A stretch of 24,645 nt of DNA from Candidatus Fonsibacter lacus (GTDB lineage Bacteria > Pseudomonadota > Alphaproteobacteria > Pelagibacterales > Pelagibacteraceae), in contig RGRP01000004.1 of the NCBI GenBank assembly GCA_010021145.1, positions 1 through 24,645 on the forward strand, written 5' to 3'. The notes beneath the pieces were generated by a model, which saw nothing but the letters and a program-made list of their open reading frames with translations, had not been told where the DNA came from and searched no databases. The stretch's first letter is position 1, and each line of letters starts with the position of its first letter. The position numbers and the translations under genes are program-made. Below are positions 1 to 6,222 of this stretch, piece by piece.

Positions 1-1
1 C

Positions 2-199
2 GGCACACCATTCCGCAAGAATTACGCCGGCCTTGGTTACACCTACGACGCGCAGCGCGATGCGTTCATCCCGCCGCAGCCTTTTCCATCTTGGTTGCTA
101 AACGAAGATTCCTGTCAGTGGCAACCTCCAGTAGCAATGCCTGAAGATGGGCAAATGTATCAGTGGATTGAAGACGCTCAAGAGTGGGTGCCCGCCTAA
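2..199 (+). CDS. C-terminal end of a tail/fibre-type protein (5' truncated by window)
   Basis: Open from the first complete codon to a TAA, giving 65 visible residues; the start lies outside the window. The visible part has the pattern FRKNYAG, GYTYD, RDAFIPP and PFPSW, then a tryptophan-rich end (QWQPP, YQWIED). I associate this C-terminal pattern with structural or fibre proteins of marine and freshwater cyanophages, where a short domain closes the protein. It is followed with a taATG overlap by a small basic gene, so it is translated with the late lysis group. The function is inferred from remembered family pattern only; the main body of the protein cannot be seen. Confidence 0.7.
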   Translation, partial: GTPFRKNYAGLGYTYDAQRDAFIPPQPFPSWLLNEDSCQWQPPVAMPEDGQMYQWIEDAQEWVPA

Positions 200-336
200 T
201 GGCAGTTAAGAGCAAGACCGGCACCGGCAAACTGGAGCACCAACCCGGACGCCCGAAAACAACCCGTCAGGGGTTCGGGCAACATAGCCGTCCACGCCGT
301 CGCGGCAAGAAAAGACTGGTTGGTCAAGGTCGCTAA
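199..336 (+). CDS. Small basic cyanophage protein (45 aa)
   Basis: ATG overlaps the TAA of the upstream gene by one base, and the frame runs 45 codons to TAA. The product is strongly basic and rich in Gly, Lys and Arg (KSKTGTGK, HQPGRPKKT-like HQPGRPKTT, then RPRRRGKKR and a GQGR end). Short proteins with this Gly/Lys/Arg pattern occur in many cyanophage genomes beside structural genes; no activity is known to me. It may bind DNA or pack inside the virion, but that is a guess from charge alone. The one-base overlap indicates coupled translation with the fibre gene. Confidence 0.7.
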   Translation: MAVKSKTGTGKLEHQPGRPKTTRQGFGQHSRPRRRGKKRLVGQGR

Positions 337-367
337 ATTAGTAAAAAGGTCGGCAGTATGCCTCGCA

Positions 368-619
368 ATGGATCACCACGAAGAGGCGCCAATCACTGGC
401 AAGCCACCCGATAACCCCTTTAATCAAGCCGTTCCAGCCTTACTGACTACCGCAGTCATCGGGTTGGGCGGTCTTTTTATGCAAGTCGCCAAACTGGATC
501 AATCGGTGAGCACGGTTGCCGCTGATATTCAAGAGCTAAAGAACGACAGCAAGGAACGGTTATCTGATCTTGAAAGCCGGGTTAGGCAGATTGAGATGAC
601 GGTTGGCAGTCGCAAATGA
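368..619 (+). CDS. Small membrane protein with coiled coil; holin or spanin candidate
   Basis: 83 residues from the first in-frame ATG; the frame is open further upstream to a TTG at 320, but that would overlap the previous gene. Residues about 20-42 (AVPALLTTAVIGLGGLF) form one membrane segment. The rest is a charged, heptad-like helix (LDQSVSTV, LKNDSKERLSDLES) suitable for a coiled coil. An N-terminal anchor followed by a coiled coil resembles inner-membrane spanins and some holin-like proteins, and the endolysin is encoded about 430 bases downstream. A structural role is also possible. No strong ribosome site precedes either start. Confidence 0.6.
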   Translation: MDHHEEAPITGKPPDNPFNQAVPALLTTAVIGLGGLFMQVAKLDQSVSTVAADIQELKNDSKERLSDLESRVRQIEMTVGSRK

Positions 620-651
620 TCGCCGTACACTAAAGGAAACGCGATTCCGTT

Positions 652-789
652 ATGGATCCCACCACTGCCGCTGTCATTGCCATCATCATTGCTGCTGGTT
701 CTGAAATTATCAGCCTGCTGCCAATCAAGGAAAACGGTTGGATTCAGCTGATCATTAAAGCTTTGAAGGTGATCTTCCCAAAGCGCTGA
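652..789 (+). CDS. Small one-helix membrane protein (45 aa)
   Basis: ATG to TGA, 45 residues. Residues about 5-23 (TAAVIAIIIAAGSEIISLL) are strongly hydrophobic and are followed by a second amphipathic stretch (WIQLIIKALKVIF) and a basic end (PKR). Small proteins of this form are frequent next to lysis genes in cyanophages; a role in lysis is plausible but unproven. The last codons contain CCCAAAG (777-783), which has the X-XXY-YYZ pattern of -1 frameshift sites. The next frame, which has no standard start codon, lies in the -1 phase, so this gene could also be the first half of a fusion. Confidence 0.7.
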   Translation: MDPTTAAVIAIIIAAGSEIISLLPIKENGWIQLIIKALKVIFPKR

Positions 790-1046
790 AGGCTGACACC
801 GTATGGTTTGCACGGTTCGGTCAAAAGACCTGGCGTAATCAGCTGCGTAAAGCGACGCAGGATTACAAGTTTGAAAAAACGCTAGATCCAAGACTGGATT
901 GTGAAGAGCAGAAGTGGTTAGCGGATCAGCCGTTAGCATCAACACCTGTTGTGGTGCATGAACCGCCTGATGATGATCTACAAACTGGTGAAAGCCGGAA
1001 GCTAGGCGGCGCCATGCAAATTAAAGCACCTTGGCTTGATCAATGA
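786..1046 (+). CDS. Unknown 86-codon frame lacking an ATG/GTG/TTG start
   Basis: This frame is open from the stop at 756-758 to TGA 1044-1046. It reads like a real protein: VWFARFGQKTWRNQLRKAT, then DPRLD, PPDDDLQTGES, LGGAM and APWLD. No ATG, GTG or TTG precedes the main part. The coordinates given start at CTG 786, which overlaps the TGA of the previous gene (CTGA). The alternative is entry by a -1 shift at CCCAAAG 777-783 in the upstream gene, which lands exactly in this frame. The end overlaps the endolysin start as ATGA, which supports translation of this frame. Function unknown. The start is the uncertain part. Confidence 0.6.
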   Translation: MKADTVWFARFGQKTWRNQLRKATQDYKFEKTLDPRLDCEEQKWLADQPLASTPVVVHEPPDDDLQTGESRKLGGAMQIKAPWLDQ

Positions 1047-2098
1047 GCACAATTCAACTGCGTGATGCTGCCAAGCATTTCAAGATGCTGCCGCATCAAT
1101 TGGCTGCTTGGGACTGGCTGCAGGAGCAGTTGTCTGCTGATGCAATCAGTCAGTTTGCTGATCTGTACCGTGCCGATCCACTACCGAAGCAAATACTGCC
1201 GCCTGCGTGGTTGGCGCCAAGTCTGAAGATTATCAAGAAGTGGGAAGGCTGCAGGCTGGAGGCTTACCACTGTCCTGCTGGTGTACCGACCATTGGTTAT
1301 GGCTCGACCAGGTTGATTGATGGTCCTGTTCGCATGGGCGACAAGATTACACAGGAGATGGCAGATGAGATGCTGCAGAACGAAGTCGAGAATCTATTTG
1401 CACCTGGCGTTTTTACGCTGCTGCCAATGGCAAAAAAATGGCGACCTGAGCAGCAGGCTGCCATCGTGAGCTTTGCCTATAACGTTGGGCTTGGTGCATT
1501 AGAGGAATCAACGCTGCGTAAGCGTTTGCTGGCTGGCGAGGATGCTAACAAGGTTGTGATCGAGGAGTTACCGCGCTGGAATAAAGCCGGTAGCAAAGTG
1601 CTTGAAGGACTTGTTAATCGACGCAAGGATGAAGTTACTTTATTCACTGGCGGGCAGCCTAAACAGCAGTCTGCAGTCAAGCTGCGTCCTACTTCACCGT
1701 TTGATGCCAAGCTGACACCGCACATTGCTATCGGTGAGTTTGCTCTGTATCAAGAGGATCGGCGTTTTGCTGCTGACTATCAAATCAAAACTGCAACGGA
1801 ATTAGCTGAGTTTTTAGAAAAGGTGCGGACACAGTTTGGTGGTAAACCTATCATCATTACCAGCGGTTATCGTCCTGCCGCAATTAATCGGATGGTCGGT
1901 GGTGCCAGCAGTAGCGAGCATTTGTTCAATGATCAAGATGTCGGTGCGGTTGACTTTTATGTTCAAGGCGAAGACATCTACAAAGTCCAGGATTGGTGTG
2001 ACAAGCATTGGCCTTATAGCGTAGGCTATGGTGCGCCAAAAGGCTTTGTCCATCTAGGGATGCGCCGTGGTCGCCCTAAAGTCCGCTGGGATTATTGA
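1043..2098 (+). CDS. Two-domain endolysin: GH24 lysozyme plus M15-type peptidase
   Basis: 351 residues, with ATGA overlap to the upstream frame. An N-terminal part (residues 1-60) contains HQLAAWDWLQ and may help wall or substrate binding. Residues 61-203 are a phage lysozyme of family GH24 with WEG (Glu68), Cys77, Thr83 and TIGYG. The spacing Glu-8-X-5-Thr fits the family, with Cys where T4 lysozyme has its catalytic Asp. Residues 225-351 match peptidase M15 (D,D-carboxypeptidase/endopeptidase): SGYRP, NRMVGGASSSEH (His293), AVDFYV (Asp304) and FVHLG (His337) are the expected zinc ligands. It would cut both the glycan and the peptide parts of peptidoglycan at the end of infection. No signal peptide is visible, so release needs a holin. 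Confidence 0.88.
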   Translation: MSTIQLRDAAKHFKMLPHQLAAWDWLQEQLSADAISQFADLYRADPLPKQILPPAWLAPSLKIIKKWEGCRLEAYHCPAGVPTIGYGSTRLIDGPVRMGDKITQEMADEMLQNEVENLFAPGVFTLLPMAKKWRPEQQAAIVSFAYNVGLGALEESTLRKRLLAGEDANKVVIEELPRWNKAGSKVLEGLVNRRKDEVTLFTGGQPKQQSAVKLRPTSPFDAKLTPHIAIGEFALYQEDRRFAADYQIKTATELAEFLEKVRTQFGGKPIIITSGYRPAAINRMVGGASSSEHLFNDQDVGAVDFYVQGEDIYKVQDWCDKHWPYSVGYGAPKGFVHLGMRRGRPKVRWDY

Positions 2099-2613
2099 TG
2101 ATTATTCCCGATCACGAGATTGCCAGGCTGTGCAAACAGCAGTCAATGGTTGTGCCGTATGATCCTGAACTGCAGAATCCTGCCAGTTTAGATGTACGGT
2201 TAGGCAATATTCTGCTGATGGAGTTTGATGACACGCCGGAGCTGCTTCCGGTTGACATCACAATCTGCACGCAGGAATCTCCTTTTATGCTGCAGCCTGG
2301 TGTATTTTGCTTGGCACAAACAAAAGAGATTTTCAATCTCCCTGATTACATCTCAGCGCAGTTTATGCTGAAATCATCAAGGGCAAGGGAAGGATTGGAA
2401 CACTTGCTGGCGGGGTATTGCGACCCAGGATGGAATGGTTCAGTACTGACTCTTGAACTGCAAAATGCACGCCAAAAGCATCCGGTCAAGCTATGGCCTG
2501 GCATGAAGATTGGTCAAATGGTTTTTCACGTTATTGCAGGTAAACCTGAGCGAACCTATGCAGAGACTGGACGCTATAACGGTGACCTAAAAGTCACTGC
2601 ATCGCGGGGCTAA
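2098..2613 (+). CDS. dcd: dCTP deaminase / dUTPase family nucleotide enzyme
   Basis: 171 residues from ATG 2098, overlapping the endolysin stop (TGATG). The dCTP deaminase fold is clear: NPASLDVRLGN (28-37), LKSSRAREGL (91-100), CDPGWNGSVLTLELQN (108-123), PGMKIGQMVF (134-143) and the C-terminal YNGDLK lid. Arg97 and Glu120 match the catalytic Arg and Glu of E. coli Dcd. Where the E. coli enzyme has a second Arg in HRIDPGW, this protein has Tyr107 (GYCDPGW). The enzyme should feed the dUMP/dTTP pool or remove dUTP during phage replication; deaminase versus dUTPase cannot be settled by eye. Its 3' end overlaps a small - strand gene tail to tail. Confidence 0.85.
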   Translation: MIIPDHEIARLCKQQSMVVPYDPELQNPASLDVRLGNILLMEFDDTPELLPVDITICTQESPFMLQPGVFCLAQTKEIFNLPDYISAQFMLKSSRAREGLEHLLAGYCDPGWNGSVLTLELQNARQKHPVKLWPGMKIGQMVFHVIAGKPERTYAETGRYNGDLKVTASRG

Positions 2614-2748
2614 ATAAAACTCGCAAGCTAGGCGGTAGTGCCATTCTGCCGTCCAGTCATGCATATGGTCTTTTACCATACCTGCATAAGTAACACGCCA
2701 CCTATAACCGTGTGGTGTAACCATCTTTTCCAGTTTTGGTGGTTGCAT
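2587..2748 (-). CDS. Unknown 53-aa protein, tail-to-tail with dcd
   Basis: On the - strand, ATG at 2748-2746 runs 53 codons to TAG at 2587. The product has good protein-like composition: VTPHGYRWRVTYAG, then MHDWTAEWHYRLACEFYL. It fills the gap between the convergent dcd gene and the next genes, and its last 27 bases overlap the 3' end of dcd. It would be the last gene of the long leftward operon, but a + strand gene lies between it and the other - strand genes. I recognise no family. The weak AGGGTAG upstream of ATG could serve as ribosome site. Confidence 0.5.
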   Translation of the reverse strand: MQPPKLEKMVTPHGYRWRVTYAGMVKDHMHDWTAEWHYRLACEFYLAPRCSDF

Positions 2749-2798
2749 TTGGCTACCCTACAGAAATACGCACTACAGCTATGTCGTGGGGCAAGTGG

Positions 2799-3176
2799 AT
2801 GGTCGTAGAGTTCTCCATTGAGGAAGAACTACAAATAGAAAGTCAAGCAAGGAGCGTGCTTCATTGTGGCGACTCAAAAGAAGTCGCTAGATTATGCTCC
2901 TCGCTCGTCAAACAAAACGCGTATTATCAAAAGCTGCTACGTCAAGCTACTGGGCATATTGCTCAACTTGAGATGGTTGCCATCCTTGGAGAGGATGCTA
3001 GATCACAGTCCGTGTCTGATGATTTGGATCCGACTCGTCAAGATGACATTCAGGACCAAAACCCGTTTGCAGAGTTTCTGCTGACAGTCCTATCGATTGT
3101 GGTTGCTTTCGGTTTTCGCGTTCATGGTCTATGGCGTCGAGTGACACGAGCCAAGACTCCAACGATTCACGGCTAG
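2799..3176 (+). CDS. Small helical protein, faint NblA-like pattern, with C-terminal membrane segment
   Basis: Starting at ATG 2799 gives 125 residues; the frame is open upstream with ATG 2781. The first half, EFSIEEELQIESQARSV then EVARLCSSLVKQNAYYQKLL and HIAQLEM, forms two or three amphipathic helices. The order (EF-ExEL, a turn, then a helix ending xQNxxxxxLL) recalls NblA, the small phycobilisome-degradation adaptor found in cyanobacteria and some freshwater cyanophages; this resemblance is weak. The C-terminal part contains a hydrophobic stretch (FLLTVLSIVVAFGF) but lies antisense to the end of the - strand gene 2998-3333, so it may be partly fortuitous. It is the only + strand gene inside the leftward block. 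Confidence 0.5.
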   Translation: MVVEFSIEEELQIESQARSVLHCGDSKEVARLCSSLVKQNAYYQKLLRQATGHIAQLEMVAILGEDARSQSVSDDLDPTRQDDIQDQNPFAEFLLTVLSIVVAFGFRVHGLWRRVTRAKTPTIHG

Positions 3177-3333
3177 GTGTTTTGAGCGGCAAGCCTAAAA
3201 ACTTGCGTAGTTCTTTTTTATCGCGCAGCATGATGCTGGCACCTGAACTGTAAGCAATAAAGACACGCCCGCCATAGTCAACGTAGGTTTCGACAGATTG
3301 AAACCTGCTAATTGCTAGCCTATCCCGCTTCAT
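2998..3333 (-). CDS. Unknown 111-aa protein (KTPSRESLESWL region conserved-looking)
   Basis: 111 residues. A strong ribosome site GGAGG sits 4 bases before ATG 3333, and the start lies inside the last 14 bases of the zinc-ribbon gene. The N-terminal half (SVETYVDYGGRVFIAYSSG, SIMLRDKKELRKFLGLPL) reads like an alternating strand and helix domain that could bind a small partner. The C-terminal 55 residues are polar and overlap the end of the + strand gene 2799-3176 by 179 bases, which is unusually long for convergent genes. No family is recognised. It belongs to the operon with the sigma factor and zinc-ribbon protein. Confidence 0.65.
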   Translation of the reverse strand: MKRDRLAISRFQSVETYVDYGGRVFIAYSSGASIMLRDKKELRKFLGLPLKTPSRESLESWLVSLDAIDHERENRKQPQSIGLSAETLQTGFGPECHLDESDPNHQTRTVI

Positions 3334-3568
3334 ACCACCTCCAGTCCACTTGAGCAGTGCGTTGTTTACCTTTTGAGTCTGTCAGCCAACTGACCGTACC
3401 TTTGATCACAATCATCTCTGGTTGTTGCACTGTATGGAAGCGATGACCACAGCTCGGGCATTTACGCAGGCGCCAGAAGCCACGATCAGCAGTTCTGGCT
3501 GTGCTGGCAATATCAGTTAGGTGCGAACCGCAGTTAGGACATGGTGGTCCCATCTTGTTTGTTGCCAT
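3320..3568 (-). CDS. Zinc-ribbon protein, NrdR-N-terminus-like
   Basis: 82 residues. Two CPxC-type knuckles, CPNCG (10-14) and CPSCG (37-41), are separated by about 25 residues, and the second is followed by HRFHTV. This layout resembles the zinc ribbon at the N-terminus of NrdR, the repressor of ribonucleotide reductase genes, but the ATP-cone domain of NrdR is missing. It also resembles other small phage zinc fingers that bind nucleic acid or RNA polymerase. The C-terminal part (IKGTVSWLTDSKGKQR, DWRWYEAG) is not recognised. It lies just downstream of the sigma factor, so a transcription role is plausible. Confidence 0.6.
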   Translation of the reverse strand: MATNKMGPPCPNCGSHLTDIASTARTADRGFWRLRKCPSCGHRFHTVQQPEMIVIKGTVSWLTDSKGKQRTAQVDWRWYEAG

Positions 3569-3571
3569 GGT

Positions 3572-4492
3572 TCATCCCCAGCCCCAGATCAAGCTGGAGC
3601 TGTTGTTCTGTCGGGAATGCTTTTTTGGCGGTCCCTTCTTAAGGATCAATCGCATTTCGTTTTCAGAAGCTCGGATCATTTTGCTGGCTGCATCTCGTCC
3701 AATTTTTAATGTCTTGGCAATTTGAACAACTGTTGTTTCACCACCTGTGTCTAAACCGTATCGCATCGTTAACGCCTGCCGGTGATCGGGTGACATGTAT
3801 TCCAGTGCCTGTGTGACTGCCTCTATTTTTGTGTCTTGTTCTACTTCGTCGTCAACTGTTGGACCCTCGCAGGCAATTAGTTCTATGTAGGTGCTTGATT
3901 CGCCAGACTGATTAACTGATGCATCAAGACTTCCGGCATCAATCGAAGCTGCAAGATAGTCTTTCATGGCACGAACTGTGATATTGGCAACTTCAGCACA
4001 TTCGGCAATACTTGGGGTCCTTCCGTATTCGGATTGATACTCCAACGTAAAAGTACGAACCTTGCGAAGAGCGTCCATGGCGCCAGTTGGTAGCTTGATC
4101 ATGCGATCTTGCACTTGTATAGAACGCATGATGCCCTGCCGTATCCACCAATAGGCATAGGTCGAGAACTTGTACCCACGAGCGGGATCAAACAGCTCTA
4201 CAGCACGAATCAACCCAATGTTGCCTTCCTGCACAAGATCGTGCATGGTCAGGCGATTTGTCATGTGCCTATATTTTTTGGCAACGCCTACGACAAGGCG
4301 TAGGTTGCCTTTGATCATCCTGTCCTTGGCGCGTCTGCCAATCCGCAAGATGCGTTGCTCTTCTTTGCTGGGCTGGTCAGTTTGAACCGCGATCATCTTC
4401 TGGATCGCATGTCCGAGTTCAATTTCCTCTGCTGCGGTAAGCAGAGGGATTTTGCCGATCTGATTGAGGTAGTCGCGCAGTGTGTCTGACAT
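3572..4492 (-). CDS. Sigma-70 family RNA polymerase sigma factor (primary/group 2-like)
   Basis: 306 residues. Region 1.2 starts at DTLRDYLNQIGKIPLLTAAEE (3-23). Regions 2.1-2.4 cover about 55-140, with NLRLVV, DLVQEGNIGLIRAVELFDP, KFSTYAYWWIRQ and the loop IKLP. Region 3 follows to about 215, and region 4 (235-295) has SPDHRQALTMRYGL and a helix-turn-helix ending at IRASENEMRLIL. Region 1.1 is absent, as in cyanobacterial group 2 sigmas. The product should direct host RNA polymerase to selected, probably phage, promoters. A terminator-like hairpin lies immediately before the start and no Shine-Dalgarno site is visible. The last about 20 residues (KKGPPKKHSRQ, SSSLIWGWG) are an unusual basic then hydrophobic tail. 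Confidence 0.92.
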   Translation of the reverse strand: MSDTLRDYLNQIGKIPLLTAAEEIELGHAIQKMIAVQTDQPSKEEQRILRIGRRAKDRMIKGNLRLVVGVAKKYRHMTNRLTMHDLVQEGNIGLIRAVELFDPARGYKFSTYAYWWIRQGIMRSIQVQDRMIKLPTGAMDALRKVRTFTLEYQSEYGRTPSIAECAEVANITVRAMKDYLAASIDAGSLDASVNQSGESSTYIELIACEGPTVDDEVEQDTKIEAVTQALEYMSPDHRQALTMRYGLDTGGETTVVQIAKTLKIGRDAASKMIRASENEMRLILKKGPPKKHSRQNNSSSLIWGWG

Positions 4493-4497
4493 CAGTC

Positions 4498-4522
4498 AAA
4501 AAGAAGGGGGGCTTTCGCCCCC
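4498..4522 (-). terminator. Rho-independent terminator between ssb and the sigma gene
   Basis: Read on the - strand, GGGGGC (4522-4517), loop GAAA, GCCCCC (4512-4507), then CTTCTTTTT. A perfect 6-bp GC stem closed by a GNRA tetraloop and followed by a T-rich run is a classical intrinsic terminator. It lies 5 bases upstream of the sigma-factor ATG, exactly where a ribosome site would be, so read-through of this hairpin probably sets sigma expression. Confidence 0.8.
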
Positions 4523-4543
4523 GGGTACGTTAGTGCAGAACGC

Positions 4544-4876
4544 TTAGAAAGGCATGTCCTCTGACACACCCTTTGCCTTAGGCGGCAGGGTGAAGTCATT
4601 GACGGCAACATCGAGTGATGCGCCAGGACTACCGTCCTTGCGCTCGAAGGTCTCGATATAAGCCTGCCCAGTCACGGTGACTTGACTTCCCTTGGTCAGG
4701 TAATCATCCACGACTTTGGCACGTGGACCCCAGACAGCACAGCGCAATGCGGTGGTGCGATCTTCGCCTTTAACTTTTTTGTTCACCATTAGGGTGAAGT
4801 TAGCGACCTCACGATCACCAACGGTCTTAAGTTCAGGGTCAGCGGCAAGATTGCCTACTGCGGTGATTTGGAGCAT
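4544..4876 (-). CDS. ssb: Single-stranded DNA-binding protein
   Basis: 110 residues, shorter than bacterial SSB (about 150-180) but normal for phages. The OB fold is visible: LQITAVGNLAADPELK, ANFTLMVNKK, RCAVWGPRAKVVDDYLTKGSQVTVTGQAYIE. The linker is very short and the protein ends EDMPF, the acidic-hydrophobic tip that recruits recombination and replication partners in SSB proteins. It coats single-stranded DNA during replication and strand annealing. The start lies inside the upstream 72-aa gene (22-base overlap), and the next gene downstream is separated by a terminator. The annealing protein and resolvase genes just upstream support a recombination set. Confidence 0.93.
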   Translation of the reverse strand: MLQITAVGNLAADPELKTVGDREVANFTLMVNKKVKGEDRTTALRCAVWGPRAKVVDDYLTKGSQVTVTGQAYIETFERKDGSPGASLDVAVNDFTLPPKAKGVSEDMPF

Positions 4877-5073
4877 GATCCGAAGAATTTGGAGAGGATA
4901 ATCGACAAGGCTTGAGGCGCTGTATATTGCCTGGCTTGCATGAAATGCTCAAGCTGCGACCGCAAGTGTGGCGGTAGAAGGTCGTTCAGTTCAGCAGGCT
5001 GATGATGCTTCATGGTGTGTCGTTGTGCGGCATAGGCTGCCGCCATCTGCGCGTGCATCATCTCATCAGACAT
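4855..5073 (-). CDS. Unknown 72-aa helical protein
   Basis: 72 residues from ATG 5073, overlapping the ssb start at its 3' end and following the annealing-protein gene by 13 bases. The sequence is mostly helical: Met/Ala-rich start (MMHAQMAAAYAAQRH), then LLPPHLRSQLEHFMQARQY and PQALSIILSKFFG. The second half could form two helices of a small DNA- or protein-binding unit. No family is recognised. Its place between the annealing protein and SSB suggests a replication or recombination accessory, which is inference from position only. Confidence 0.6.
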   Translation of the reverse strand: MSDEMMHAQMAAAYAAQRHTMKHHQPAELNDLLPPHLRSQLEHFMQARQYTAPQALSIILSKFFGSCSKSPQ

Positions 5074-5086
5074 GGCGCTGTCGTGG

Positions 5087-5785
5087 TTAGGTTGACAGGC
5101 GCTCCTGAATAAACAGCAGGTGTTTAGGGAGCGTGATGTGAGCTGTCATTAGCTCACCGTCAGGCACCTCGAATACCTTGTTGAACTCCTTGATAATCTT
5201 GTTGCGTTTAACAACAGGTTCTGCCGCTAACAGGTCGCGGATCGTTTTCAGATCCTTGTCTGTTATGGGCAGTTCTTCAGGGTCAAGCTCAGGTGCCGTC
5301 TGTTCCTTTGTAGCAGCGGCAACTGGTTTTGCTTTGGCTGGAGCTGGAGCCTCAACAGTTGGTTGCACTGGGGCATCCTTTGCAGATTCGACTTCTTCTT
5401 TAGCCCACAGCTCATAGCCGAGACCAAAAAAGTAGGCCGCTGCAGCACAAAGCCCGCGACGGTGCGTGTCGGTTAAAACGCGGCAGGATACCTTGTCAAA
5501 CTGAACGGGCTGGTTGCGATGATCCTGGCAGGGATACGGGAAGCAAACTGTTGCTTCACCTTCAGGACCACGGAAGAAGCCCATGATGTAGCCGCTGTTA
5601 TCAGGCGCACGCCAGACAGGGCTGCCGTTGTCATCTGCCATTAAGGCAAACTGCCAGCCGGGTGCATGGTCGTGCAGATAATGCGCGATCCTCGCCCAGG
5701 AAACATAGTCAGCGGCGTAGGATCCTGTGCCCTTACGGAATACGTCATCTTTAGTGATGACACCCGCAAGATTTGGGTAGGTCAT
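5087..5785 (-). CDS. Putative single-strand annealing protein (DUF1071/Sak-type)
   Basis: 232 residues from ATG 5785, chosen because it overlaps the TGA of the resolvase gene as ATGA; the open frame extends 20 codons further upstream without a good start. The N-terminal domain (1-132) has YVSWARIAHYL, then FDKVSCRVLTDTHRRGLC and FFGLGYELWAKE. This order (Y.sWa near the start, a Leu/Arg-rich helix, then GLG-LW) is typical of DUF1071/Rad52-like phage annealing proteins. An Ala/Pro/Lys linker (about 135-175) leads to a C-terminal helical domain (LKTIRDLL, HITLPKHLLFIQERL) that may contact SSB or the exonuclease. It would anneal complementary strands in recombination-dependent replication. Confidence 0.65.
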   Translation of the reverse strand: MTYPNLAGVITKDDVFRKGTGSYAADYVSWARIAHYLHDHAPGWQFALMADDNGSPVWRAPDNSGYIMGFFRGPEGEATVCFPYPCQDHRNQPVQFDKVSCRVLTDTHRRGLCAAAAYFFGLGYELWAKEEVESAKDAPVQPTVEAPAPAKAKPVAAATKEQTAPELDPEELPITDKDLKTIRDLLAAEPVVKRNKIIKEFNKVFEVPDGELMTAHITLPKHLLFIQERLST

Positions 5786-6222
5786 GAGTTGGTTGTTAAC
5801 GCAGTGAGCGTGATGATGGCGCCAGGCTGCTCGCCTTCTACGCAATATCGCTTGGTGGCATTGAGGGTAACCACCTGTCGATCATCATCAAATAGGACGC
5901 CTGTTAAGGCATCGTTGGTTGATCTGGCGAGCTTTTCGATGTCGCCATTTCGGGCTGAAGTGCAGTGTTGGGGGGCGGACGGGCGTAAGCCATTTTTGCC
6001 TAGGTGGGATGCTGGTCTTTGAAACTTGAATACTACCGAAAGCGCCATAGCAGGGGTAGTATCCCAGCCGGTTGGTTTAGCGGCTAGGGCTGCGAACTTT
6101 ACGTCTTGCCGCCATGGCTTGACGTTCTTGCTGGATTCCACCATTACACCTTTGCCAATATGCTTTTTGCTGCCTTGGGGGGCTGGCAAGCCGTGTACAG
6201 CAAAGGTGATGGAATCGTTCAA
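5782..6222 (-). CDS. rusA: RusA-like Holliday junction resolvase
   Basis: 146 residues with ATGA overlaps on both sides. It starts with the HGLPAPQGSKK pattern of RusA-family proteins (10-20). The acidic core is NGDIEKLARSTNDALTGVLF (92-111) followed by DDDRQV (112-117). In E. coli RusA the core is DxDN..K...D.L.....DD.QV; here D94, D104 and D112-114 fit, and Glu96 stands where the second Asp of DxD usually is. The enzyme resolves four-way junctions or branched DNA before packaging. It belongs to the same translationally coupled run as the annealing protein and SSB. Confidence 0.85.
   Translation of the reverse strand: MNDSITFAVHGLPAPQGSKKHIGKGVMVESSKNVKPWRQDVKFAALAAKPTGWDTTPAMALSVVFKFQRPASHLGKNGLRPSAPQHCTSARNGDIEKLARSTNDALTGVLFDDDRQVVTLNATKRYCVEGEQPGAIITLTALTTNS

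Noticed and set aside
5666..6022. A 118-codon + strand frame over the annealing-protein/resolvase junction
   Set aside because: It is antisense to two well-supported genes and has no recognisable motif.
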